This document shows positions 11,825-22,488 of a stretch of 64,000 nucleotides of DNA, piece by piece. The translations under genes were made by a program, and so were the position numbers. The stretch covers positions 310,001 to 374,000 of the forward strand of contig CM071590.1 in NCBI GenBank assembly GCA_036429605.1. The letters are read 5' to 3'. The first letter of the stretch is position 1, and each line of letters starts with the position of its first letter. This DNA comes from Cladobotryum mycophilum. Lineage: Eukaryota > Ascomycota > Sordariomycetes > Hypocreales > Hypocreaceae. The notes below the pieces were generated by a model that saw nothing but the letters and a program-made list of their open reading frames with translations, did no database searches and was not told where the DNA came from.

Positions 11825-12790
11825 ATGTCTGTAGTAACTCCCAGCATTAGCGGCAATATATTTACCGTCACTTCTGACGGCCAGAGCTTTAGGTAGATCA
11901 AGATCATGGCCAACTCTAGCAAGGTCCAATTCGTCAGAATCACCATCAACGGCAAGCCCCAACAAGAGTTGTCGGGCGCTGGGGAGCATCGTGAGCTCGC
12001 TAACTTCAGGCTCGACGAGGCCATCACGTCGGCCGAGCCAGAGTTTACCTATGGAGGGAACAGGTCGCTCAGCAGGTTGCAATTTGGCGGCCCTTATTCC
12101 GTTGGCAGACAGAACATCCTCATTGTCACTGCTGAGAATGGTGATGATTCAGACTACGATGACACTGTTGCCCAGTTTACGACCCAGAAACCCGGCAGGC
12201 TTTTAGAAAGGGGCAGCTCTTGGGGGCAGCTGGGCTGTTTACAACTGCCTGCCGCACGGGGCAGTTGTTTCTAGAGCCCTTGCCGCTCAGAAACGGGGTT
12301 CGGAGATGTCATGTTCAGGTAGAGAGATGAGGAAACATGACTTTTGAAGTGAAAGCACTAGTCATGGTATTTGAGGCGCTTTGTATGTTCTCACCGTTTC
12401 CTTGTGTGAATAAGGCTGCCAAGAGTTCCATCTCATGTTCTCTCATTACGATTCCTCTATCCTTACAAAGCGAGAAGAAGAAAGTCGATAAGCAGGGCGT
12501 ATGAATGTCACTGCCAGGACATCCATAGTCTCAGCTTGATCAGCTGGACCACGGCCACTGAACGTGAGATGATATCACACTGTCACATTGACAATCCCAC
12601 CTGCCCTGTCTTGTTCTCTCACCCATCCAAGATGAAGTCTCACACAAAAGTTTCACAGCCTATTATTCGCGCAAAGATGATGCAATGTGGGAGGAATGTT
12701 TTTTTTTTTTGCTTTCCCTGTAACTTTCTTTTCTTTTCTTTTTCCCTGCAAGGGCACCTCCCTGTCTCTTCATCACGCGAAAGCCTGTGG
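10440..12790 (+). repeat. Tandem duplication, copy 1
   Basis: This segment matches 12930-14935 collinearly: promoter elements, lectin reading frame, the 3' region with TGATCAGCTGGACC and GTGAGATGATATCACAC, and the terminal AAGGGCACCTCCC plus TCTCTTCATCACG. The copies have diverged by many substitutions and indels, so the duplication is not recent. Ends are approximate. Confidence 0.7.
11825..12274 (+). pseudogene. LecB-like lectin pseudogene (copy 1)
   Basis: Starts ATG at 11825 like its downstream paralogue, but TAG at 11894-11896 stops it after 23 codons, where the paralogue has GTG (Val24). After the stop the frame stays open from 11897 and still shows the lectin features ANSS, GPYSVG and ENGDDSDYDDT. 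The paralogue's stop is not shared: a small indel near 12200 replaces the C-terminal Gly with about 20 unrelated residues ending at 12274. The C-terminal Gly matters in this family, so even readthrough would give an altered site. An in-frame ATG at 11906 could start a short N-truncated product, but I consider this a dead copy. Confidence 0.75.
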
Positions 12791-14001
12791 GCTCAACAGC
12801 ATTACATCATCCTTGCTTCAGACTCTCACTAGCCAATCGAATAAATAAACATAGCCCGAATAAGCGGGATGGTAATAAGACTTGACGCACTTAGCATTGT
12901 TCACAGTGAAGACTTCAAAGCGTTGAGCGCGTGAGCGTATTTCTTCGCCACCGTTGGAGTGGAGTTTTTTGTTTTGTTCATGCAATTAACCGTGGAGTAA
13001 AGAGAACAAAGCTAGTGCTAGTCTGACACTTTTATCACGTAATATCACAGGTTGACATCTCCTCCAGTCACCAACAGCGCCGAGCCAATATTGCTCTCAC
13101 ATCATATCATATCATTCTGGGTCCTTGAATATGAGTTGAAAAATCCCCGGTTGATCCTCAAAACTCTCCATGATGAGATTTGAACCGGACGTATGGCCAA
13201 TCGATCCAACTTACGTGTCCCCGCCTTTATTCTCTGTTCTACATCACTCTCCCGTACGCTGATCGCCTCGGCCGCCTCTGGGCCTCCCATCCATGCATGT
13301 GTGCCTGACGGACCCCGCTTCTCGAGCAAGACCAAGCCCTGATATCTGCCGCGAAGTGGTGATCGCTCCCGTCTAGAGTAGACCCGAAGCGGGCCGCTGA
13401 TGGGACTATCGAAAGGAGGAAGTGCCCCTCAGAGTTCCGGGCGACATTCATCACCGGGCGCGTTATGCGCTACTATGTACAAGAGGGGGCGGAGACGTCT
13501 TCACTACTCGCCATATGCTCCTTTGTTGAAGCTATAGGTCCAATGGATGATCATAGGCTTGCTGGCATTGCATATGCGAGCATATATACGCAACTACCCA
13601 CGCCAATCACCAGGTATCTTGCGGTAATGCGGCATTGTCAACTGGATCTGTCCTTTGGCTATGGAGGACGTAAAGGAAACGTCAAGGAGCGGCGGGATGC
13701 AGTGCAAGCGGCTTCAGCTGAGAGCAACCGAAGGCTGGCCGATCTCCACCTGCATGTTCCCCTCACTTCAATGCCACCATATCGCAGCATCGCAATATGG
13801 TGAAGGATGACGTGTCCATTGCCAACCATCCGTGTTCATGTCGGAATTTGTTGACAAGATTACGACTGTCTGCGACGCTATAGAAAACACATAAATACTG
13901 GCGCGTAGTCCTGGTAATTCATCTTCTCCTTACTCTGTATACAACAAGGTCCTTTACCAACCATCTTTCTTCTCAAAAAACCATCTCACAAATCTTTCAA
14001 C
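12275..14001. other. Intergenic region between lectin copies
   Basis: No further gene is supported. It holds the 3' part of duplication copy 1 up to about 12790 and the 5' part of copy 2 from about 12930. The promoter just before 14002 keeps CATAAATA at about 13891-13898 and a pyrimidine-rich leader. Confidence 0.5.
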
Positions 14002-14935
14002 ATGTCTTCAACAACCGCCACCATTAACGGCAACAAGGTCACCATCAAGTCCGACGGCCAGATCTTCAGGGTGATCAGGATCACGGCCAACTCCAGCCGG
14101 GTCCAGCACGTCAAGCTCACTGCCGACGGCAAATCCCAAGAGTTCTCGGGTTCCGGGGAGCACGAGCTGATCGGCAACCTGGTACTCGACTCCCCCGTCA
14201 CGTCGGCCGAGCTGGAGCTCACTTACGACGACGACAAGCCCAGCAAGTTGTCAAAGGGCGGACCTTATGCGATTGGCGGTCACAACATCTTGACCATTGT
14301 TGGCGAGAATGGCGATGATCAAGATTACGATGACACTGTCATTCAGTTTTCGGGCTCTAAATCTCTAACTGGTTAGAAAGGGGACAGTTCCAGGGTCCAT
14401 TTACGCTGCTAGTCACCATTGGGGATATTGATTTCTGTAGTGCTTTGCTGCCCGTAAACCGGGGGCTCGCAGACATCAAGCTGTATTAGGTGGAAGTGGG
14501 AAAATAGAACTCCTGTTAAAGTGAAAACCCTCAATCATGGTATATGATCTTTCCGTCCCTCTTTGCGTGTGGGATATATGAACGTATGCCGGCCAAGGAC
14601 TGACTTCAATGTGAGTAATGTGAATGAAGGGCGTGCGGAATGTCACTCCAGGGGGAATACAATTTGAACTTGATCAGCTGGACCTGCAGCCCACCCAGCG
14701 TGAGATGATATCACACAGTCACATTCACATCCAACATTAAACCAACCTGGATCTCACTTTGACCCCCTTGTCTTGTTCTCTCACCTATTCGACATGAAGT
14801 CTCACACAAAACAAAACAAAAGGAAAGAAAAAAGAAAAACACAAACCTCACTCCCTCGTGTGAGAGATGGAACGTGGGGAATATTTTTACCTTTTTATTG
14901 ACAAGGGCACCTCCCAGTCTCTTCATCACGTGACC
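12930..14935 (+). repeat. Tandem duplication, copy 2
   Basis: Direct-oriented partner of 10440-12790, carrying the intact lectin gene. Shared landmarks run from the AACCGTGGRGTAA region upstream to CTCTTCATCACGTGAC downstream. Ends are approximate. Confidence 0.7.
14002..14376 (+). CDS. LecB/PA-IIL-like calcium-dependent lectin
   Basis: A single-exon, 124-residue protein that I assign to the fucose-binding lectin II family (PF07472), whose bacterial members bind fucose or mannose through two calcium ions. Visible hallmarks are Asn30-Ser31-Ser32 (ANSS, the N-terminal calcium ligand and sugar-specificity loop), the acidic calcium loop Glu102...Asp106-x-Asp108-Tyr-Asp110-Asp111 (ENGDDQDYDDT), a FSG...IGNLVLDS core and a C-terminal Gly124, which in this family completes the neighbouring site. 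Position 110 is Asp where bacterial members usually have Asn. There is no signal peptide, so the product is probably cytosolic or released without one. A decayed paralogue lies 2.2 kb upstream. The family is mainly known from bacteria, so ancient horizontal transfer is possible. Sugar specificity cannot be read from sequence. Confidence 0.8.
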   Translation: MSSTTATINGNKVTIKSDGQIFRVIRITANSSRVQHVKLTADGKSQEFSGSGEHELIGNLVLDSPVTSAELELTYDDDKPSKLSKGGPYAIGGHNILTIVGENGDDQDYDDTVIQFSGSKSLTG

Positions 14936-16784
14936 GTTTCACCGCGTGCTTATGCCCGTCGTATCTTGGAGATGCCACCAGATCCAAATCCACCAACATC
15001 CGGCATCATCGGAGCGCCAGGCCAGGGGGAGGGGACGGGGACGGGGCAGGTTCATGCTTATGCCCGCCCCCTTCCTCCTCCTCCTCTCCTCCCCCCCGTA
15101 CAAAGCAAGCAAGTACGTACGATTTTGCTCTACGTACGTTATCTCCAGTGCGCCATGCTTCTCAAGATGCATTTGACAAGCAAGCCAACCGTTCGGCCCG
15201 AGGCCGTTCCGTTGTCATTCCAAAAAGCCCACAGAGAGAGGGCCGTCTAGTCGACCAACACCAAAAGAAACAAGGCAGACATACGCCTTCTGCTAAAAAG
15301 GAACCAATTTTGGTGGTCATGGTTTTGCAATTCCTTGGCATCATCGCGTTCGTTCTCTCAATCCTGTTTTCGCATCCTACCAGGACCCCAACAGGGAAAG
15401 GAAGAAAGAAAAAAAAGCCTGGAAAAATCCAAAACATGAACCGCCCTGAGAATTGGAACCCCCGGGTAAGGCATCCGAAACATTTTGTTTTTTTTTCTTA
15501 CCAACTCCCTGGAATTAATTACATCCTCACCATCTTCCTTTTTTGTTTTGTTTTTGTTTTATCGTCATCATAATAACCCTTTCTTTTCTTTTTTAACCTT
15601 TTTTGTCTCATCCTCTCACACACATGATTCTTTCACTGGCTTCCTTTTCTCATCCCCTCTCCAACCACCCCTGGTTCCGCGGAGGAACACGATTCACTCA
15701 CATCCTCCTCCCTCCTCCGTGGGACGATTCCATCGAAGAGGGGGAAAGCAAGGCATACTTTTTCTTGGAGTTTTTCGGTCATTTCCTCAAAACTACGAGC
15801 AATGTGGGCCGCCTTCCTCCTTCTCTGTCCCCCCCTTCCTCTCTCCTCGTTATTCCATATCATCATGTACTGCACTGCAACGGCTGTTGGCCCTGGAACT
15901 AGCCTCTACCTTACCCGAAACAATCAACGGCAGATGCACGCTGCTGCACTCCCATGTGCCAGTGAATCACCCACCGTCCAAAAGCAGTCAAACATGCATG
16001 AGAACGTTGCAACCTGCAGACGGGCCTTTTTTTCTCTTCTTGACGTTGGCTATTCCTTGAAGGAATGCATACATGGCAATGTAGGGTTACGTACTACCTT
16101 GATATGTATGTTACCTGCTCGTACAGGCCATACCGACTCATACCGAGAGAGCGGTCAAAGACGAGAAAAAATCTTCTTCCAAGGCAAAGGCAAAAAGCCA
16201 AGCCAAGCAAAGTCCAGGCCAGGCCAGGCCCAAGTCACGTCACGTCAGTTCAGTTCAGGTCGTGCAGTGCAGTGCATGTCTTGTCTTCACCATCATTCAG
16301 CCGAACACGGATCAACCCTCGATGCGCTCACAAATACGACACACGGCCGCCTTGGCCAATGTTGTTGTCTTGTCCATAATTTCGCTATGTCCCAAGTCTA
16401 AGCCCTTTCCAATGTTACATACCTATAGTACAATATCGTACCATATGTCCAAGTGTCCAAGTTTCCTCCCAACGCCGTCCCATCTAAAATTGAGTCTTTT
16501 TTTAACTTCAGGTCCGCCAGTGAACCAACGCAAGGCCGTTACCACCCCTGTACAGGTTTCAAAATCTATAGAAAATCACAATATCCAAGACAATAACACA
16601 CCTCCCAGCCAGGGAAAAAAAACAAGGCTTGGCTCGGGAGCACCGATTCGATGTAGAGAACAAATGTATTCCCCCTCATCAAGGGGACACTTCATCATTA
16701 TCATCATCATCATGGTAGGGGGACGCCTGCGTCTCTAGCCCTACGCATCAAGTCCTGCTCAGCAGATGCTACCTCCTGTTAGCC
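14377..16784. other. Long intergenic region with pyrimidine tracts and pentamer repeats
   Basis: No supported gene. Up to ~14935 it is the 3' part of duplication copy 2. Beyond that come C/T-rich stretches (15060-15100, 15480-15660), a run of pentanucleotide repeats at 16214-16275 and a CAT-rich stretch near 16690-16712. The open frames here are low-complexity and do not look coding. Confidence 0.5.
16214..16275. repeat. Compound pentanucleotide repeat
   Basis: Successive five-base units occur in small tandem groups: CCAGG three times, TCACG twice, TCAGT twice plus TCAGG, then CAGTG twice. The five-base period is nearly unbroken over about 60 bases although the unit itself changes. Confidence 0.7.
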
Positions 16785-17363
16785 TCAATTTTTGGTCACC
16801 ATCGCTTTTTTTGTGGGTAGAGTGGATTGTTCATGCTGACCGATGAACGGCTGGTCCCACTTACAAGGTTGCTGACGTGGAACATCACCGTCTGATACGG
16901 TGATTGTATTTGCTTCAAGCTGCTCAACAAGAGTTGCTCCAGCTGTTGGTGATTCGGCGGAAACTTTATAGAGGTCTAGTCGGAGGCTGTATGAGCCTGG
17001 CTTTGTAATAGCTAGATTCGAAAAGGCGTATACAATCGTCTGTGAACTTGATGTCGACCCATCCAACTGAAACCCCGTTGCTGCCTTTGTCCCTTCGAGG
17101 CATCCGTCTATAATAGCGCCTCCATTGTCGAGAAGCACGGCCGTGGCAAAGTATTGGGCACCCGAATCGTCGTGAATAGACTGTTTGGCTATGATGGGAG
17201 GATAAAGAATTTGGGCTGCCCTTGCTCGGGAAGGTGGCTGAATGGCAATACTCGCTCCGACCATGTTGGACGCCATTATGTGACTTGCTGAACTATTGTT
17301 TCGAATGTTGGGGTCAAGCTGATACTCGTTCCTCAAGGGCATTTGCTCTATTTGGGTAGGCAT
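16785..17363 (-). CDS. Small divergent velvet-domain protein
   Basis: An intronless, 192-residue protein. Residues ~36-157 resemble the velvet factor domain (PF11754): an IQPPSRARA segment at 41-49 in place of the typical RQQP-x-xARA, a YPPII strand, a variable middle, and FSNLAITKPGSYSLRLDLYKV-like strands at 114-134 that match the F-x-DL...G-x-Y-RLRF signature. Velvet proteins are DNA-binding regulators of development and secondary metabolism related to Rel/NF-kB. This one is shorter than VeA, VelB or VosA and lacks a recognisable second half, so it is a divergent or degenerate family member. It starts at the first ATG, just below an (AT)n stretch at 17377-17394. No neighbouring partner gene is visible. 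Confidence 0.65.
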   Translation of the reverse strand: MPTQIEQMPLRNEYQLDPNIRNNSSASHIMASNMVGASIAIQPPSRARAAQILYPPIIAKQSIHDDSGAQYFATAVLLDNGGAIIDGCLEGTKAATGFQLDGSTSSSQTIVYAFSNLAITKPGSYSLRLDLYKVSAESPTAGATLVEQLEANTITVSDGDVPRQQPCKWDQPFIGQHEQSTLPTKKAMVTKN

Positions 17364-17376
17364 GGCTGGTATAGAT

Positions 17377-17394
17377 GTATATATATATATATAT
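17377..17394. repeat. (AT)n microsatellite
   Basis: About nine TA/AT units directly upstream of the minus-strand velvet-like gene; it may double as a TATA region. Confidence 0.8.
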
Positions 17395-18170
17395 GACCTC
17401 TGACAAGGCTTTTTTCGTCCCTTGTGTTAGTGGGTCCCTCCTCGTGGGTTTGCAGCCCGGTCTTTTTCGTCTTCTGATGACACCCTGGTGGCGTGAGCGA
17501 ATCTGAACAACCGGTGAGCTCGCTTATTCCCAGGTAACATCCGTCATGGAACCCGGGCCTGTAGATGAATGGCGTGTGGGGTTTATTATCGTGAATGATC
17601 GGGAGATGTACTGGGAGGGCGATGTGAGTGGGCGTGAGGTGCCCCGGTCGTCTGCCTGCGTGCGTGGGGTCGAATGTTGGCGGAGCGGGAGGGAGCCCAG
17701 GTTCCTAAACTTGGAATCGACCGCAATCTTAGGGATATGTTTCTTTATTCCAGAAAGTCAGGCGGAGGAGGGACAGGGAAGCTCGGGGCTCGGCGCGCGC
17801 AAGGTGCAAGGTGCAAGAGCCGGTTTATAGCACGAATCGGATGTGCCGTACGACCACACAGAATCTCTCTCTCCCAAGGATATGATGACTCAGGATAGGC
17901 GATGTGGTGTGTTATCAGGGAGAAGAGAATGGAGGAAACGGATCAAGGCACAAGGCCAAGAAATAGAAAGTGCTTTTTTTGCCCCCCTCGTCTGAGGAGT
18001 CACAGGGCCGTGTGAATCGTCATCGTTGGTGACTTGACTTCTCTCGTTCCCTTACTCCTTGCATCTCATCAGAGCCAGCCCGGAAAACCACAGAGATACC
18101 CGCGGCACAAACTAACAGCCACCAATGAACCAACAGAAGACATCGCTCGGTGACTCGGGCCATTTTCCGC

Positions 18171-18192
18171 GAGAGAGAGAGAGAGAGAGAGA
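18171..18192. repeat. (GA)n microsatellite
   Basis: Eleven uninterrupted GA dinucleotides. Confidence 0.9.
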
Positions 18193-21100
18193 ACGACGAA
18201 AAAAAAACTAGATGGTATCCTTCCTTCGCGATGGCTACCAATCATCTGCATGTCTCAGACAGCGATCTCGACGGAAAATTCCCTGGGATCGAGTCGTCGA
18301 CAACCCTCGGTGCGTCCATGTCTCAGCCTGAATTGACTGACGGTGGACTGCAAATGCTTGTATTACCACTTTTGGCCGAGAGCATTCTTGGGCAAGGAGG
18401 CGCGAGTTCACAGCCCCCAATCCGACCCTCGGCTCCCTTCCCGACGATTTGATTTGAGAAAAGGCGTAGCCACTCGTATCGGGAGATTCAACGCCCCCAT
18501 CTTTTCCCCCACATATCATCTTTTTATTTTGCTGTTGTCGAGTATTTTTCTCTCTGCATTTTTTTTTTGCTTCTTGGCTGGTTCATCCAATGGCCCGCGG
18601 CAACTAAATATCAGAAAAAGTAAATATTTAACACACACACCAGCCTAGGATGTATAAAAAGGAAATATATTATGACAAAAGGGCAGGTCGATAATGCTGA
18701 TCCTGGTCTCTCCCAATGCCATGGCTAGGGTTTCAGCCGCTGTCTCTGGCAAAGACGAAGCTCCATAACGCGAATTCTCCGTTGAAGCGTCTCGACGTGG
18801 TATTTGTTGCAGAGCGCATGGAAGGTATGGAGTACAGTAGCACCATGTATGGGACTAACTGCACCAGTCTCAATGCAGCAACCTGATCCATGCAGCAACT
18901 TCTGCTGGTACGCATGTACGCACAGGAGCTCTGTCCAAGGACGCCTTCGTCCAGCTAGTTGGAACGAAATATACGCACTGTTCGCACCGCGCCAGTTGCC
19001 GAGGCGTTCGCATACAGGCATGCCCGCTCGGGGTTACAACAGGGCGTGATCACAGGCCAATTTTCGTACCTAGCACCAACGCAAATCTCGATGACGGAAG
19101 GAACTTTTTTTTTTCAGGGAGAACCTTGCTTGGGCCTTTTCTTTCTTTTCTTCTTTCACCTGCTGAGAAGTGTCGATAATTTGCTGACATCAAAACGAGA
19201 CAAAAAAAGTCCGGCGGTCCTGTGGGATTCAACTGCGTATCCGAAGTCCCGGTGGCTTGCTCAAAGTGCAAGTGTGGATGTATGGGATCGATCGTTGTAC
19301 AAATTATTGGAGTATTACGTTGGATGACATCTCCTTGCCTCTGGGCTTACCACATCGGATCTGCAAGATTGACACCCCCTGGACGGTTGGGGTCAATGCC
19401 TGCCCCCAACCTTCCCTCTGCTGCCCTTTTTTGTTGCGGTAATTCGTCAGACGTCAACAGGCACCCTCACTTGTTGGCGCCAGCCTTGCAGAGGGAGGGA
19501 AGGCGGGCATTTCTGTGGATGTCCGGGTACCTGTCAAATGTCTCGGCGAGCCCCACCGATGTGCCTGCAGGGTTTCTCGGGATCTAAGATACCTTCATGT
19601 AGGTCCGAATTTGGTTTGCCTCGGCGCCGTCCGTCAGGGGAAACAAGTTTGACTTTAACCCTTTGGTGCCTGGCAGGCTGCAAGATTACTCATATCCTAT
19701 GCTGCAAACGTAGTAAGTAAACAACTTTATTGACATGGGAGCGGTCCGATTTGTGGCGTAACTCGCGACAAGGTGTCAGTCATGTCACATGTGTTTTCAG
19801 CGCCGGAATCGTGGATGACATTTGCCGGTACCCAATCAAACGATGTATTCGGTAAGGCAGGCCTTTGTCCAAATGCAAGGGCAAGGGTACATGGAGATGC
19901 ATCAAGCCGGGGGTTTGCTCGCACGAAAGGTCGTATGTATGATTCGCCCAGTGCGTGCGTCCACTGTGGCAATGCGCGAGCTGCTTGATCCAATAAGCCT
20001 TGAATGTTAATGCTCCATAAATCTTGGCCAACATGCCGGCTCCTCACACTGGCGCTTATGGCAGGATCTCTTTGGCAGCTTAAGATTTGAGATTTGAGAT
20101 TTTCCAGATGGGGTACAGCATCCGAAGTCTGGGCATCTGACATCGTCACCACCCCTAGCACGGCATCCCAGCCAATATCCCAGTCAACATCTCAGGACAT
20201 GCTAACCCCCTTGTCAGGTGAGTTTTCTTTATTGAGGAATGGGCTCCGACGGCTATCGGATCGAGTACCATGGCGGCGGCGACTCCGTTCTGTATCCCCC
20301 TGCCCTGCTGGATGTCTAAGTCGAGTTGACCTGCGCTAGAGGTGATAGAAAACGCCTCAGTCTGACATCTTCCCTCTGAATTGGGTCCAGTTTGTTGCTT
20401 CTTTCGGGAACGAGAACACTTGCCGTCGTTGGAGATGTGGATACGTAGAAATCATGGCTAATATTAGCCATGAAACTTTTAGCCTCCATGATTAACAAAA
20501 TTTGTAGAACCCAACAAACAAACAAGTAGCTTTTTGCCGTAATTCACTCCGCGCCATGATGTGTAAGCTGTAAACAATACCCCTTACTCCCTATGAGTAT
20601 ACGATTCACGTCGGGTGTAGATTTTCCGGTCGCTCCATCAACGCCTTTATCATGACGCGTGAATGAGGGACTTTGCTTGTTCCTGTGCGGCAATGAGACC
20701 TTGAAATTCGGCATATGCGCCCAGTCCAAGAAAAAGTGTCTTGCAGCAGTTCTCCATCTTCCTTGATTTGGCTGCCTGTCATTAACTTGCGGTGAGGCGC
20801 ATAAGCCTCGACGGGCATTTTGTTTGGTGTGGTCAAGGTTTCGAAAAGTGCGTAGACAATTGACTTAGGCAATGGACCTTGCAGAGAATCTGAAGAATGT
20901 ATTCAATACCGTGGCGGGCTGTTTTGTGACAATGGGTGTGACTGTAATCACACCGAGTTGCTTGTGTGACAACATGAGCGGATATTCCTCTTTGGCAAGC
21001 ATTTCTTGGCATTGATTCATCACGCAACAACTATTTTGGGCTCTGCTTCTGTTTCTTGTAGTCACTCTTTCTGGCACTTGCCACCCTGACAAGGCAGCAT

Positions 21101-21752
21101 AGATTGCCAGCCTCTCAATATCAACAATGGAACATCCACGACTGCTGTAGAGCGGTCATCTCAAGGGGCTCCGGAGAAAAGGAATCATGCATTGCCGACG
21201 GTGAACGAAGAAATATACCATCCCGGGCCGATGTCCGATGTCGCTCCTCTTCGGTGTAATTTCTTAGAGGGGAAGCGGTTCAAGCCATACAAGGTCTCTA
21301 TGCCACCGAGGGGACACAAACACGAAAATTAGTGTCAGTTGCAACAGTTGGTTGTACAGAGCTGCGGAGAGAATGGAGGCGTCACAAGAGAGAAGAAGGC
21401 CATGAGGAAAGAAGATGTCCAGATGACCCGCCGTGGCAGGAATGGTGGGGCTTTTCTCTGGCAGCATGGAAAGGTCGCCTTGTTCAAATCCTTTCGCTAA
21501 AACGCCAGTCCACAGTGTAAAGAAGGTGCCGAGCACTCATTGCGAGGATCCTTCGTAGACTGGATGCAAGAGACTTGATGTTATGAAGTGAAAGGCGATC
21601 GCGCAGTTTCAGAATCGCGAGGCAGCGTCCATTTTCGATGAATGCATGCCAAAAGAGAGCGGTGGCTCTAACGGTGAATGGGAGGTCTTTCGATCACGAG
21701 CGGGAGGACGCAGAAATGGCGATGATGCAGACAGGGAATTGATAAATGAGGC

Positions 21753-21783
21753 TTCGGGGGCTTCGGAGGCTTCGGGGGCTTCG
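21753..21783. repeat. 9-bp tandem repeat (GCTTCGGRG)
   Basis: Three full units, GCTTCGGGG, GCTTCGGAG and GCTTCGGGG, followed by a partial fourth (GCTTCG). It would encode an Ala/Ser/Gly repeat, but no real gene is recognised around it. Confidence 0.75.
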
Positions 21784-22488
21784 TGTGCAATGCAGTTCCT
21801 TGTCAATTCGAGTGTGGTGAGGGAGACAGTGCGTTTCGCTGAGTGCGCCTGGTGCGACGCGAGATGTTGGAATGTTGAAGTTGGTTGACAACTGCAAGCT
21901 GGAAGTCAGGATCAGTGGATGGATCTGGATCCATATCCAATGGATGGTGGATGCCCCCATGACGGCAAAGGTATGCACGTAAAGTAGCAGTGACCCCGCT
22001 GAAGGATTGCTTTAAGAGCTCTGAAAGAAGAGCCGCGGCCAGCCGTCTGTGGACCCTCTGAGAGCTGGAGGCCTACAACCCCGCTGTAGATAAAGGTGCC
22101 TCCCGCTAAAAGTCCTCTGGACTGTTCGGCCGCGCGATGAAATGAAGTCTCGGTGGAAGCATTGGCAGAACATTCAGAAAGCATCGAGAAGTCTACAACT
22201 GCGATAAAAATCTGTCACCTTCATGTTAACGCGTACTAAATGGTAAATAAAAGGATATATAGAGACAGCAGAAACCGGGCGAGGCTTCGGCGGTGTGAGG
22301 TAGAAACCTGGATTACCAGAAGGTGCTCTGTCATGTACAATCTCCCCGCCGTGGACGTAATTCTCCGAAATGCACCAACTGATTGAGCCGCTCGCGTGCT
22401 CATAAGAGTCCAGTCATTTACCCAACATGGTGCGTTAGTTATCCTTATCCAAACGGGTGCTCTACATAATTTATCTCTTCATCTCTGA

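Larger units (their letters stand above)
17364..22488. other. 5.1-kb region without supported genes
   Basis: Many short open frames occur on both strands, the longest on the minus strand at 19727-20161 (144 codons), but none shows a domain, conserved motif or convincing splice structure. Simple repeats are an (AT)n at 17377-17394, a (GA)n at 18171-18192 and a 9-bp repeat at 21753-21783. The promoter of the aminopeptidase P gene must lie at the right end. Decayed genes are possible but I cannot identify them. Confidence 0.45.

Noticed and set aside
15148..15573. Lysine/phenylalanine-rich frames of 140-190 codons around 15.1-16.1 kb
   Set aside because: They arise from pyrimidine tracts and low-complexity DNA; no family resemblance.
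19727..20161. 144-codon minus-strand frame
   Set aside because: No domain, no supportive splice sites and no start context. It could be a relic but I cannot support a gene.
20600..21092. Minus-strand fragments thought at first to be a second velvet relic
   Set aside because: Only a few positions resemble velvet strands and no ordered series of motifs could be found.
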